The position numbers and the translations under genes are program-made. 64,000 bases of DNA from Planctomycetota bacterium (GTDB taxonomy: Bacteria; Planctomycetota; Planctomycetia; Pirellulales; Pirellulaceae), in contig JAJRVM010000299.1 of the NCBI GenBank assembly GCA_024277285.1, positions 1 through 64,000 of the forward strand, given 5' to 3'. The notes beneath the pieces are model-generated. The model did not search any database and was not told the DNA's origin. It worked only from the letters and a program-made list of their open reading frames with translations. Below are positions 26,675-35,160 of this stretch, in pieces; within the stretch, counting starts at the first letter, position 1; the number at the start of each line of letters is the position of its first letter.

Positions 26675-28570
26675 TCAGGGAGTCGCGGCGGCGCGTTGGA
26701 CCCAGATGCGACCACGAGCTGGAATGGCAAGCTCGATCGTCAACTCGGTTTCACGCTCCGCACGGTTCGCCGCAAGTGTCTTTCCCGTGAAGGCGTCTCG
26801 GTACTGCGGTCGCCTTCCGGCGAGACACGTCAGCGTGAGCGTGCCCTGGACGTCGGTGTTGTTGAAATTCTGAATGACGTAGTCTCCCCCGCCATGATCG
26901 TTCAGCGGGTGGAGCGTGACACAACTGGGGACGTCGAGGACCGGTGCCGATCGGCCGCGAAACGCATCTCGAATCGTCCGGAGAGGCCGCCCACTGATGG
27001 CCAGAAGCCCCAGAGGTCGGGGAGCGAGCAAGACCTCACCAACCGCATCAAAGTCAGCCTGGGAAAACGTGTGCGTATTCAGAACGGACACGTCGCCCGT
27101 CGGCGTATGAGTTGTGGACAGGAACGCGTACTGTCGGTTTCCGACCTGGCACAAGAGATCACCCGGCTTTGGATCGAGTTCCAACGAAGACTCGATGTCG
27201 ATCATCGCGCCCACGACGTCGTGTTGGCCGGTTTCAAACGACCGAGCGACTAGCTGCGCTTGCATCGGCTCGGATCGAACTGGTTGGCTGATGCCTGCGA
27301 TTTTCGCGAGCTGATTCGCGTGCGTCGAAACGCTCAGCAGGCTTGTTGTCATAATCAGCTTCGCGCCGCGCTGGCGGGCGCTCCGCACCTGTGTGAGAAG
27401 TTGTGGGTCCGCCGCCGCATGCGCCGGAAGAAAGATGACCGGCGCATCTTCAGGGAATTGGCTCACAGGCACGAGGGGAATGCCCAACATGCCGAGGAAA
27501 TCGAGCAGATACATGTCGCCACGCGGATCACTATTCGGCGGCTTGTAAGCAGGAATGCCGACGACAGGACGAGATCGAACTGCAGATGCAAGGTCGGCGA
27601 GTTGGGCGAACTGACTCACAAGCTTCGCGTGATCCGGATGTCCTTCCATGACATTGCCAAGGTTGAAAAGCACGAGCTCGCGGGCGCCTGCTAAGACGCT
27701 CATGTATGCCTGGTCAAGGAAGTCAAATTCTTGGCAATCACCATGATCGAACCACGCGCCACGTATCTTTTTCCGAGCGATGTCCGCCAGCCAGCGATAG
27801 TTGATGAAGCCTTCGTACGGTTGGACGAAACCGAACCGCCGTGTCGTACGCCCACGCGACTCGGTTCCGACCCACACTTGGTCGAAGATTTCGGGCAATG
27901 TTACCGTATCGTAGCCGAACCGATGGAATCGATCGTACCACTGCGGGTACTTAATGATTAACGTCATCGAAGGATTGACCGCTTTGGCGGGGCCAACGAA
28001 CACCGACTGTGCCAGGTCGGTGAGCAGATCACGCCGGTACTGGCCCCAAGAACGGTCTCCCTTGGCCGCCTTGGACTCGTCGCTCACGTCACCCGTACAG
28101 AAAAAATCGTCGACGATCATTGTGTCAAAGATGCCAGCACTGTTTCGAATGACTTCGACTAGGTCGCGTTGAGTCTTTTCTGCCTGCCAGTTGAACCAGC
28201 CAAGAGGACCTTCTTGACGCACACCGAAATCACCGCCCGGCACCGTGGCGATGCCGCCAATCACGTCAATGTCCTGACCCTGTAACCAGTCGCGCACGGA
28301 CACGAGATCCTCTCGCGAGACAATGTGTCCACTCCGGTAGACTTCGAGATACACTTTCGTTATGCCCATCCGCTGAATCGTGGCCCAAGCACGCTGGCGA
28401 ACCGCCTCTTGCTGTGCCAACTGTTCCACAAGACGAGAGGTGGCATATACTTCCAGTCGCAAGTCGTCCATGCGAGCGCGAGCGTTTTCCATCTGAGACT
28501 GAGCGGCACAATCGGTCGCCATAAGAGACGCCGCTGTCGACAACACGACAAACACCACAACGCGAACCAT
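26675..28570 (-). CDS. Exported glycoside-hydrolase-like TIM-barrel protein
   Basis: 631 residues with GAGGAAATC ten bases before the ATG and a signal peptide (ends near DCAAQ). The first ~330 residues look like a TIM barrel: GITKVYLEVYRSG, VIGGIATVPGGDFG, FDTMIVDDFFCTGD, and IRGAWFDHGDCQEFDF, with acidic pairs at strand ends as in glycosidases. Residues ~340-480 resemble a Rossmann-like amidotransferase domain (GDMYLLDFLGML, APVIFLPAH, GAKLIMTTS), and the end is a beta-sandwich. This order recalls GH42-type enzymes with a trimerisation-like domain, but no family can be named. It is probably co-transcribed with 28624-29868, whose stop lies 53 bp upstream. Confidence 0.65.
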   Translation of the reverse strand: MVRVVVFVVLSTAASLMATDCAAQSQMENARARMDDLRLEVYATSRLVEQLAQQEAVRQRAWATIQRMGITKVYLEVYRSGHIVSREDLVSVRDWLQGQDIDVIGGIATVPGGDFGVRQEGPLGWFNWQAEKTQRDLVEVIRNSAGIFDTMIVDDFFCTGDVSDESKAAKGDRSWGQYRRDLLTDLAQSVFVGPAKAVNPSMTLIIKYPQWYDRFHRFGYDTVTLPEIFDQVWVGTESRGRTTRRFGFVQPYEGFINYRWLADIARKKIRGAWFDHGDCQEFDFLDQAYMSVLAGARELVLFNLGNVMEGHPDHAKLVSQFAQLADLASAVRSRPVVGIPAYKPPNSDPRGDMYLLDFLGMLGIPLVPVSQFPEDAPVIFLPAHAAADPQLLTQVRSARQRGAKLIMTTSLLSVSTHANQLAKIAGISQPVRSEPMQAQLVARSFETGQHDVVGAMIDIESSLELDPKPGDLLCQVGNRQYAFLSTTHTPTGDVSVLNTHTFSQADFDAVGEVLLAPRPLGLLAISGRPLRTIRDAFRGRSAPVLDVPSCVTLHPLNDHGGGDYVIQNFNNTDVQGTLTLTCLAGRRPQYRDAFTGKTLAANRAERETELTIELAIPARGRIWVQRAAATP

Positions 28571-28623
28571 TGCTTCGATTTCCTCTGATTTGCGAACCTT
28601 GGCTGCGGAACCTTTTGCCGTGG

Positions 28624-29868
28624 CTAGTCTTGCAGCGAAGGAATGATTTTCATCGCGTTGCGATAGTAGAATTTCTCAAGCACTTCAGAAGGGAGCTTTA
28701 CGCCGGCGAGTCGCAACCAATGCTGCTGGTGGCCGAACGGCTCGATAATATCCGTGTGATCGGTTTCGAAGTACTCGAAATGACGTCCGTACAGGTACTT
28801 CGAACGTTCTTTCCAGCGTTCCACTGCTTTCGGATCGTCGGGGTCCGTGTTCATCAACGACGTTGAATCGCTGCCGTACAAGATCCGGTCCTGATACTTC
28901 ACGAAGAAGTCTCGTACGGCATGCGGGTTGAGCCTACCCAAGATTCGCAGGCGCGCCGAACATTCAACGTAGAAATTCGGATATCTGTCCAGTGTTTCGC
29001 CCAAACGCTGTAGGTCAAAGGTCAGGCTACCCATGTGAGCGCCCACGAAAATGGTGTCTGGATGTTTCTCCAACACGTGGTCTCGCTGTTTCATTAACTC
29101 AGCGAAAATTGGCATCTTTGGGTCTTTCCAATACTCCGGTTCACCGAAGGCTTCCCATTTGTCACGCTCCGGTGTCTTCCCGTCTCGATTGGGGACGCCA
29201 TAGTGGAAACTGTTATAGGTCCGCGGAAAGAAGTACTCTTTAGGATCCGCAGTGTGAATGAGGACGGGCAGCCCGAGATCGCCACATTTGCTCCAGAAAG
29301 GATCGAGCCGATCATCATCGACGGGCATTAGGTCTCCCTTGCGATCTCGAACGAAAAGCCCCAAGCTCTTGTAGATCTTGATGGCTTGAACGCCTAAATG
29401 GTGTTGAGCCACAACTTCAGTAACGAGATCCTGTGAATAGGTTGGTTTGTCGACGTCGCTGAAATCAACGTTCGCAAAAAGGACCAGACGGTCGGGGTGC
29501 TTCTTGTAGATTTCGACCCACTCGAACAGAGTGCTTTTCGTCCAGCCGCCATCGAGCACGGCCAGCTTATCGACACCCACCGCATCGAAAACCTCAAGAT
29601 TGGCTTCGATTGCTTTGAGGCTGGGCGTATCACAGTGATGATGAAAGTCGATCACTGGGTAGGATGTTTTGTAGAGTGGTTTCGTATCGGCCGTCGACTG
29701 CGCGGCGACATTCGACACGATGGAGAGGAGAGTGACGCTCGCCAATGCGAGAAGCGAGCGGCCGAATTCCGACCGTCGGCGAACATCACAACACCTGTTG
29801 TATCGCCGTACTAAGTTCTTGTTGTTGCGATCGACGTGACGGATCTTGATTCCGGAGATTGAGTACAT
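28624..29868 (-). CDS. Amidohydrolase-2 family protein
   Basis: 414 residues. After a positively charged N-terminus and a hydrophobic segment (about 39-56, ending NVAAQ), VIDFHHHCD provides the first metal motif. Later come GVQAIKIYKSLGLF, VLIHTADP, TIFVGAHMGSLTF and RILYGSDSTSL, all characteristic of the amidohydrolase-2 family. It parallels the product of 25546-26670. The assigned ATG leaves an unusually long region before the signal-like helix, and there is no clear ribosome binding site, so the true start may be a later non-ATG codon. Likely exported; the substrate is unknown. Confidence 0.83.
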   Translation of the reverse strand: MYSISGIKIRHVDRNNKNLVRRYNRCCDVRRRSEFGRSLLALASVTLLSIVSNVAAQSTADTKPLYKTSYPVIDFHHHCDTPSLKAIEANLEVFDAVGVDKLAVLDGGWTKSTLFEWVEIYKKHPDRLVLFANVDFSDVDKPTYSQDLVTEVVAQHHLGVQAIKIYKSLGLFVRDRKGDLMPVDDDRLDPFWSKCGDLGLPVLIHTADPKEYFFPRTYNSFHYGVPNRDGKTPERDKWEAFGEPEYWKDPKMPIFAELMKQRDHVLEKHPDTIFVGAHMGSLTFDLQRLGETLDRYPNFYVECSARLRILGRLNPHAVRDFFVKYQDRILYGSDSTSLMNTDPDDPKAVERWKERSKYLYGRHFEYFETDHTDIIEPFGHQQHWLRLAGVKLPSEVLEKFYYRNAMKIIPSLQD

Positions 29869-30055
29869 CGGCCAGCTGCCTTGTCAGTTGTATTCTTAGG
29901 GGGTAGGACTTTGGAAACACCGGTCAAAACGTCAGGGTAGCTTCGCGTGTGTTACGCGTCAATCAACCAGGACGAGGCCAGCGGAGGGAATCTCTGCATC
30001 CGGGCCAGCTCGGCGATAGCGGGCACGTCCACGATTCTCGCCCCCTCACCCCGAC

Positions 30056-30303
30056 CCTCAGGTTTACCCACATTTGGGAACCGCGAAGCGGAGGTATTTG
30101 GTAGCCTGGGACGTAAGTCCCAGGTTTTCGGCACAACGGCACGACGAGCCGCAAAGCGGCGGCAGGCACTGGCCCTCGTTCCACGCCTGCACCTCCTACC
30201 GTCGCTTCGCGACTCCAACTTGTTTTTCGTCTCTTTTCCTGGGACTTGCGTCCCAGGCTATCGCATGTCGTCGCTTCGCGGCTAAAAAATGTGGGTAAAC
30301 CTA
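30056..30303. repeat. Nested inverted repeat with GCCTGGGAC palindromes
   Basis: CTCAGGTTTACCCACATTT near 30057 pairs with AATGTGGGTAAACCTAAG near 30288. Within it, TAGCCTGGGACGTAAGTCCC (from ~30102) pairs with GGGACTTGCGTCCCAGGCTA (30241-30260), and each of those arms is itself a small palindrome (CTGGGAC...GTCCCAG). The GAAGCGG / CTTCGCGG arms also match. The structure resembles a composite of several repeat insertions. Confidence 0.7.
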
Positions 30304-30310
30304 AGCCCCG

Positions 30311-30390
30311 ACCCTCTCCCCCACAAGTTTGCCGTTCACGTTGGTGCAGTACGGATGCCCACTCGGCGGCAAACTTGTGGGGGAGAGGGG
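30311..30390. repeat. Stem-loop with 23-bp perfect arms
   Basis: CCCTCTCCCCCACAAGTTTG plus CCG at 30311-30333 is perfectly complementary to CGGCAAACTTGTGGGGGAGA plus GGG at about 30366-30388, with a ~32-nt loop. It has no coding content and lies directly downstream of the previous inverted repeat. Confidence 0.8.
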
Positions 30391-30469
30391 GCAAGAAATG
30401 CCGGTCACGTAGGAGATTACCGCCATCGAAGCTCTATTTCGAGTCAAGGTTCTGTTCCGATCTTCGGGA

Positions 30470-31750
30470 TTAACGCAAAAACATCCGAGCCAGCTCGGCG
30501 ACACCCAGAGACGCCGTCAGCAAACTGAACAGCAACGTGGCGACGAGTCCCAGGTTCATCCATGTCTTGGCTCGATGCTCGCCCATCAACGGGCGCCGAT
30601 TCAAAAGATAGAGAATCGGAATGACGACAGCCGGCAGGATGAAGGCCTGAAATGCTTGTGAGAAAATCATGATCGCCGGCGGACGTTGTTCGAGAAATTG
30701 CGTCACGAAGGCCAGCAGGAGCGCACCGAGGCCGAGGACACGGAACAGGGGCGACTGCAGGTCGCGTGGTTGCCCGGTGAAGTCTGCGATTAGCCACGGA
30801 GCGATTAGAGCGATCGGGAAGACCGTCGAGATACCCGCCGCCGCGACGCCCAGGATCAAGATCAACGCGGCGACTCGACCGCCCAGCGGCTCGAACAGTC
30901 GAATCAGTTCGACCGAATCGTCGAGCGTCAGGCCTTGGACGTAGAGCGTGCCTGCCGCAACGGCCATCACGGTCCCGCTCAATAGCAGCATCATTGCCGC
31001 CGAGACCGCCGCATCTCGCTTCTCTTGACGCAGGTCGCCCACCTTCCAACCTTTTTCTGCAACCACAATACTACGGATGATGAATACGGCGGCCGAGCAG
31101 GTCGTGCCTGCCATCGCCGCGACGAGCCCCATCGCCCCATCGACGCGAGGTATTCGGGGCACCAGCCCCCGGATGATCGCGCCGTAGTCAGGGTCAACCA
31201 AGAAAAAGACAACGACGAAACAAAGCGTCATGAAAATTACGCATACCGTTAGAAATCTTTCGAACGTGCGGTAGGCACCGGTCCAGAACAACCAATAAAG
31301 GGCAGCCACCAAGAGCATCGTCAGCCAGATCGTGTGGACTCCGTGGCCGAACAACAGCCGTGTGCCTTCACTCAACAGATCGGACACGATACCGAAAATC
31401 CCGATCAGCGCAAGCAGCTCGCCAAGGATCAGCGCGGCCATCACGTAAACCGCCAACGCCGTTCCGATGCCGGCCGGGATGTGGCGCCGGTAGTTCGCCA
31501 GCGCGGTCCGTCCGGTCACGATCGTCAATTGGCCGTAGGCGACCATCAGGACGAAGGTGAAGACACACGAAAGCGTTACGGCCCAGAAGAGCGTCATGCC
31601 GTAGTTTGCCCCGGCCTTGGACATGGTCACAATGCTGCCGGTGCCAACGTTGTAGCCGATCAGAAAGAGGCCGGGGCCGATGGCGGCCAGAGACCGCGCG
31701 ATGAATGTTGCGACCGATGTTCTTTTTTCTACGTGCGTTTGCATGGTCAT
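30470..31750 (-). CDS. Nramp-like membrane transporter lacking the canonical metal motif
   Basis: 426 residues with about 11 hydrophobic segments. The N-terminal GPGLFLIGYNVGTG aligns with the first helix of Nramp transporters, but the metal-coordinating DPGN is replaced by NVGTG. The helix-6 MPH motif is also replaced (AMAGTTCSAAVF), although the following segment (IIRSIVVAEKGWKVGDL) is Nramp-typical. So the fold is Nramp/APC-like, but divalent transition-metal transport is doubtful. The gene is downstream of a YtcJ-type amidohydrolase with a palindromic element between them. Start: MTM gives ATGs at 31750 and 31744, and neither has a strong ribosome binding site. Confidence 0.8.
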   Translation of the reverse strand: MTMQTHVEKRTSVATFIARSLAAIGPGLFLIGYNVGTGSIVTMSKAGANYGMTLFWAVTLSCVFTFVLMVAYGQLTIVTGRTALANYRRHIPAGIGTALAVYVMAALILGELLALIGIFGIVSDLLSEGTRLLFGHGVHTIWLTMLLVAALYWLFWTGAYRTFERFLTVCVIFMTLCFVVVFFLVDPDYGAIIRGLVPRIPRVDGAMGLVAAMAGTTCSAAVFIIRSIVVAEKGWKVGDLRQEKRDAAVSAAMMLLLSGTVMAVAAGTLYVQGLTLDDSVELIRLFEPLGGRVAALILILGVAAAGISTVFPIALIAPWLIADFTGQPRDLQSPLFRVLGLGALLLAFVTQFLEQRPPAIMIFSQAFQAFILPAVVIPILYLLNRRPLMGEHRAKTWMNLGLVATLLFSLLTASLGVAELARMFLR

Positions 31751-31769
31751 CGAGCACCGTTAAGACAAA

Positions 31770-31933
31770 CCGCAGATAACATATGCCCGCACGATGGACA
31801 TCCTTGTCCGTCGAACTCAACTGCGACGGACGAGGACGTCCATCGTACCGAACTGCGACGGACGAGGACGTCCATCGTACCGAACTGCGACGGACGAGGA
31901 CGTCCATCGTACGGCAAGCTCACCTCTGTCGTA
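31770..31933. repeat. Palindromic dispersed element, copy 3 (expanded form)
   Basis: Degenerate outer arms (CCGCAGATAAC on the left, CTCACCTCTGTCG on the right) enclose the same core as in the other copies. Three units begin at 31823, 31855 and 31887, exactly 32 bp apart (GCGACGGACGAGGACGTCCA, then TCGTACCGAACT). The element ends directly at the stop codon of the amidohydrolase at 31934 and fills most of the gap to the transporter start. Confidence 0.85.
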
Positions 31934-33652
31934 CTAGCCCTTCGAATGCATCGTCTGTCCACCGACGACAGTGCGAACGACTTCGATGTTCTTGATCTCA
32001 TCGGGATCGATGTCATGTGGATCGTTTGCCAGAACGACGAAGTCAGCCAGCTTGCCGGGCGTAATCGAGCCTTTGATTGTTTCTTCAAACGAAGCGTATG
32101 CGCCGTTGATCGTGCAGACACGCAGGGCCTCGGAAACTTGGATTCGTTGATTAGGTCCCCACACGCGGCCTTCAAAATCTTTGCGAGTCACCATGCTTTG
32201 GATCGCCATTAGCGGCTCGTAGGGCCCCGGGACGTAGTCCGACGCCGAGGCCACGCGAATCTCGTAATCCAGGAACGAGCGATGAGCGAACATCCATCGC
32301 AACTTTTGTTTGCCGTAGTCCGCCCACTTGTTTCCGTGGAAATGCACGTAGGTGTAGAACGGCGTCGGAATCGCACCAATCGCGGCGATGCGTCGCAACA
32401 GTTCCGGATTGATCAGCGTACAATGTTCGATGCGAAATCGCGGATCCGAATGCGGATGAAGTCTTAACGCCCGCTCATACGACTTCAACACCATGTCAAT
32501 AGCGACGTCCCCGTTCGCATGCACGCCAACCTGAAATTGATGCGTGTGAGCGTCCTCAATGGCCTCGTCAAGTTCCTGTTGGTTCATCGTTAGGATGCCG
32601 AAATAGCCGGGTCGATCGGCATACGCCGTGCTCATCCGCATCGTTCGCTCGCTGCACGAGCCGTCGGCGAAAAGCTTCAAGCCGCCCACGCGCAGCCATT
32701 CGTCACCGAAACCGGTGCGGAGCCGAGCTTGCTTCATCGCGCTGAATAAGTCTTGGCCAACCATCGCGTAGACGCGGAACCGCATCTGGCCGGCGGCCAA
32801 AGCATCTTGATACGCGACGAAGAAATCTTCGCTTGTGTCCGCGTCGTGAACCGACGTGAGGCCTGCGGCGGTCATACGCTCTGAAACCAGCTTGACGCCC
32901 GCCATCCGGTCGCCGCGAGTAATCTCCGGTTCCGGAGCAATTCGATCGAACAGCAAGCGAGCTTTCTCGGCGACAAACCCTGTCAACTCGCCTTGCCCGT
33001 CGCGGCCGAACTGTCCGCCTTGTGGGTCGGGTGTATCCTTGTCGATGCCTGCTGCCTTGAAGGCGACGCTATTGTAGATTGCCGTGTGACCGCCGCGATG
33101 CAGTACTTCAACCAGATGTTCGGCTGCGACTTCATCCAGGTCGGCCCGCGTTAACGGACGGTTTTCGCGCAGTTTGGTATCGTCGTATTTGAATCCTTTC
33201 ACCCACCGGCCGGGTGGCGTCTTTTCAGCACGAGCTCGTACGGCCTGCTTGATCTCTGCGATGCTGCGCAAATCGCAGTTTACGTTGCGCAGCTCCGAGA
33301 CACCCGCGGACGCCGGATGCGTATGAGCGTCGATGAAGCCCGGCGTTACTGTCATCCCGTCCGCATCGATCACGTGCGTGCCGGTCCCCACAAGTTCGCG
33401 AATCTGTTTCGATGAGCCGACCGCCACAAATCGCCCGTGCTTCACGGCGAACGCCTCTGCCTTGGGCTGCTCGTCGTCGACGGTGTAGACGCGGCCGTTG
33501 AGGAGCACCAGATCAGGGGCCGGACCGACGCCAGTAGGTTGCCCGACCGTCTGGTCATCGGCCGCGAGTGCCGTCGACCAAGTCGCGCCTCCGACTGCAG
33601 CCGCCGATAGCGCGCCATGTTGAAAGAACTCGCGACGTGTATGGATTGACAT
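31934..33652 (-). CDS. Amidohydrolase-3 (YtcJ-like) with Tat signal
   Basis: 572 residues from the ATG at 33652, which has GGAG eight bases upstream and is followed by TRREFFQHGALSAAA, a twin-arginine signal. TPGFIDAHTHPA supplies the HxH metal motif. The YtcJ-type layout continues with FKYDDTKL, VLHRGGHTAIYNS, LFADGSCSERTM, VGVHANGDVAID and FRIEHCTLI, ending in VCTINGAYASFEE and GKLADFVVLANDPH. These enzymes hydrolyse N-acyl or amide bonds in small molecules; the substrate is unknown. It is preceded by the sulfatase gene (78 bp) and may belong to the same transcript. Confidence 0.92.
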   Translation of the reverse strand: MSIHTRREFFQHGALSAAAVGGATWSTALAADDQTVGQPTGVGPAPDLVLLNGRVYTVDDEQPKAEAFAVKHGRFVAVGSSKQIRELVGTGTHVIDADGMTVTPGFIDAHTHPASAGVSELRNVNCDLRSIAEIKQAVRARAEKTPPGRWVKGFKYDDTKLRENRPLTRADLDEVAAEHLVEVLHRGGHTAIYNSVAFKAAGIDKDTPDPQGGQFGRDGQGELTGFVAEKARLLFDRIAPEPEITRGDRMAGVKLVSERMTAAGLTSVHDADTSEDFFVAYQDALAAGQMRFRVYAMVGQDLFSAMKQARLRTGFGDEWLRVGGLKLFADGSCSERTMRMSTAYADRPGYFGILTMNQQELDEAIEDAHTHQFQVGVHANGDVAIDMVLKSYERALRLHPHSDPRFRIEHCTLINPELLRRIAAIGAIPTPFYTYVHFHGNKWADYGKQKLRWMFAHRSFLDYEIRVASASDYVPGPYEPLMAIQSMVTRKDFEGRVWGPNQRIQVSEALRVCTINGAYASFEETIKGSITPGKLADFVVLANDPHDIDPDEIKNIEVVRTVVGGQTMHSKG

Positions 33653-33730
33653 GGAAAATCTCCGCACTGGTATCGCTACCGAAGTCATTGGATCTATAAA
33701 TGCGAGAACTCGGGCGAGTCCAGCGACTGT

Positions 33731-35155
33731 CTATTCAACCGATCGTGCCTTCTTAAGTTCGTCGGTTCGTAATTCGACGGGCGGTGTGTCCAAAAGGTCA
33801 CCCTGACGCTGTTCATCCAGGATTCTCGTCAGTTTCGCAAGCCGGTCCGGCTGCTCGTTCGCCAAGTCGGTTTTCTCGTAAGGATCGTTGGCCAAGTTAA
33901 ATAACTCAACCCGGTCGCCCATGTTATGACGGACCAGCTTCCAGTCGCCTTGACGGAGCGCTAGCGTGGACCCGGTCGCCCAGTAAAGAGTCCGAGGTTG
34001 AGGTGTGGCGTTACCGAGAATCAGCGGCCAAATGTCTTGACCAGAGAGACTCCAGGATGATGCGGCGGGAGGACCCGACAACGCGCAGAACGTTGGCATC
34101 CAGTCGACGATGCATGTGGGTGACGCGATGGTCTGACCCGCGGGAATGTGCTCGGGCCAGTTCACGCAGCAGGGAACGCGTATTCCGCCCTCGTACAACT
34201 GTGTCTTCCAGCCACGCAGTGGCAAGTTGTTGCCGAGCGTCGTGTGCGGCTCGTACCGGCCCTCGTACTGGTCGTTCGGTGCGTCCCAAGCTCGCTGCCC
34301 ACCATTGTCCGAAGCGAAGACGATCAGCGTGTTGTCGCGCTGTCCCGATTGTTCCAGTGCTGTGACGATACGACCAACGGCGTCGTCCATGTGAGTGATG
34401 CTGGCGACGTTGAGTTTTCGCCAAGGATCCTCGACCTTCCCGTCGTAGTGGGCAGACCACTTGTTCGGCTCGTCGAGTGGATAATGCGGAACACTGAACG
34501 GCACATACAAGAAGAACGGCTTCTCATGTGGCAAGCGAATCACGCGGACGGCCTCATCGGCTATCAGATCCGTGGCGTGGCCCTCTTCATCGAGTAGCTT
34601 ATCGTTTCGGTGCCACGTGCGATTTCCGAACTTGTAACGGTGTGTGTAAGGATCGATCTGTCCGCGGAAGTAGCCGTACGACGTATCGAAGCCGAAGAGC
34701 AGGGGGCGGTAGTCCGGCGGAGCGCCGATGTGCCACTTGCCACTGATGTGCGTCGTGTACCCTCGGTCGTGTAACGCTGTGGCCAGAGTGACGGTGTCCG
34801 GCGGAAGACGCCCGTCGTCTCCCAGCGGCGAAAACACGCCGAATCGACTGGGCTCGCGCCCGGTCAACAGCGCCACGCGAGTCGGCGAACAGGTGGGCCA
34901 CACATAATGCTGTTCGAGCCGCGTTCCGCTCGCCGCCAGACGATCGATGTTGGGTGTGATCGTGTCTGATCGATGGTAACCGATGTCTGCCCAGCCTAGA
35001 TCGTCGGCCAGGATAAACACGATGCTCGGCGGACGGTCGGAATCGGCTGCGTTGGCCGTGCTCGCCACGGCGTTGGCCAGCGCCGCTCCCAACGCCAACA
35101 CCAACTTGGCGAAAGCGATTGACTGGGACCAACGATTTCTCATGATCATTCTCAT
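33731..35155 (-). CDS. Secreted sulfatase (arylsulfatase family)
   Basis: 474 residues from the ATG at 35155: GAGGTGAC lies upstream and overlaps the end of the previous gene, whose stop is only five bases away, so coupling is likely. A signal peptide precedes PPSIVFILADDLGWADIG. CSPTR (after YVWPT, about residue 90) is the formylglycine site, followed by GKWHIGAPP and VFASDNGGQ. All signatures of S1 sulfatases are present. The C-terminus (TDLANEQPDRLAKLTRIL) is the usual dimer-type ending. It probably desulfates a carbohydrate first handled by the esterase and imported by the symporter encoded upstream in the same operon. Confidence 0.92.
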   Translation of the reverse strand: MRMIMRNRWSQSIAFAKLVLALGAALANAVASTANAADSDRPPSIVFILADDLGWADIGYHRSDTITPNIDRLAASGTRLEQHYVWPTCSPTRVALLTGREPSRFGVFSPLGDDGRLPPDTVTLATALHDRGYTTHISGKWHIGAPPDYRPLLFGFDTSYGYFRGQIDPYTHRYKFGNRTWHRNDKLLDEEGHATDLIADEAVRVIRLPHEKPFFLYVPFSVPHYPLDEPNKWSAHYDGKVEDPWRKLNVASITHMDDAVGRIVTALEQSGQRDNTLIVFASDNGGQRAWDAPNDQYEGRYEPHTTLGNNLPLRGWKTQLYEGGIRVPCCVNWPEHIPAGQTIASPTCIVDWMPTFCALSGPPAASSWSLSGQDIWPLILGNATPQPRTLYWATGSTLALRQGDWKLVRHNMGDRVELFNLANDPYEKTDLANEQPDRLAKLTRILDEQRQGDLLDTPPVELRTDELKKARSVE

Positions 35156-35160
35156 TTCTG

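Larger units (their letters stand above)
29869..30469. other. 600-bp non-coding region rich in inverted repeats
   Basis: Nothing coding is supported here: the open frames are formed by palindromes read in several frames. Two large stem-loops (30056-30303 and 30311-30390) make up most of it. It separates the amidohydrolase (start 29868) from the convergent end of the Nramp-like gene region (30470). Confidence 0.6.
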
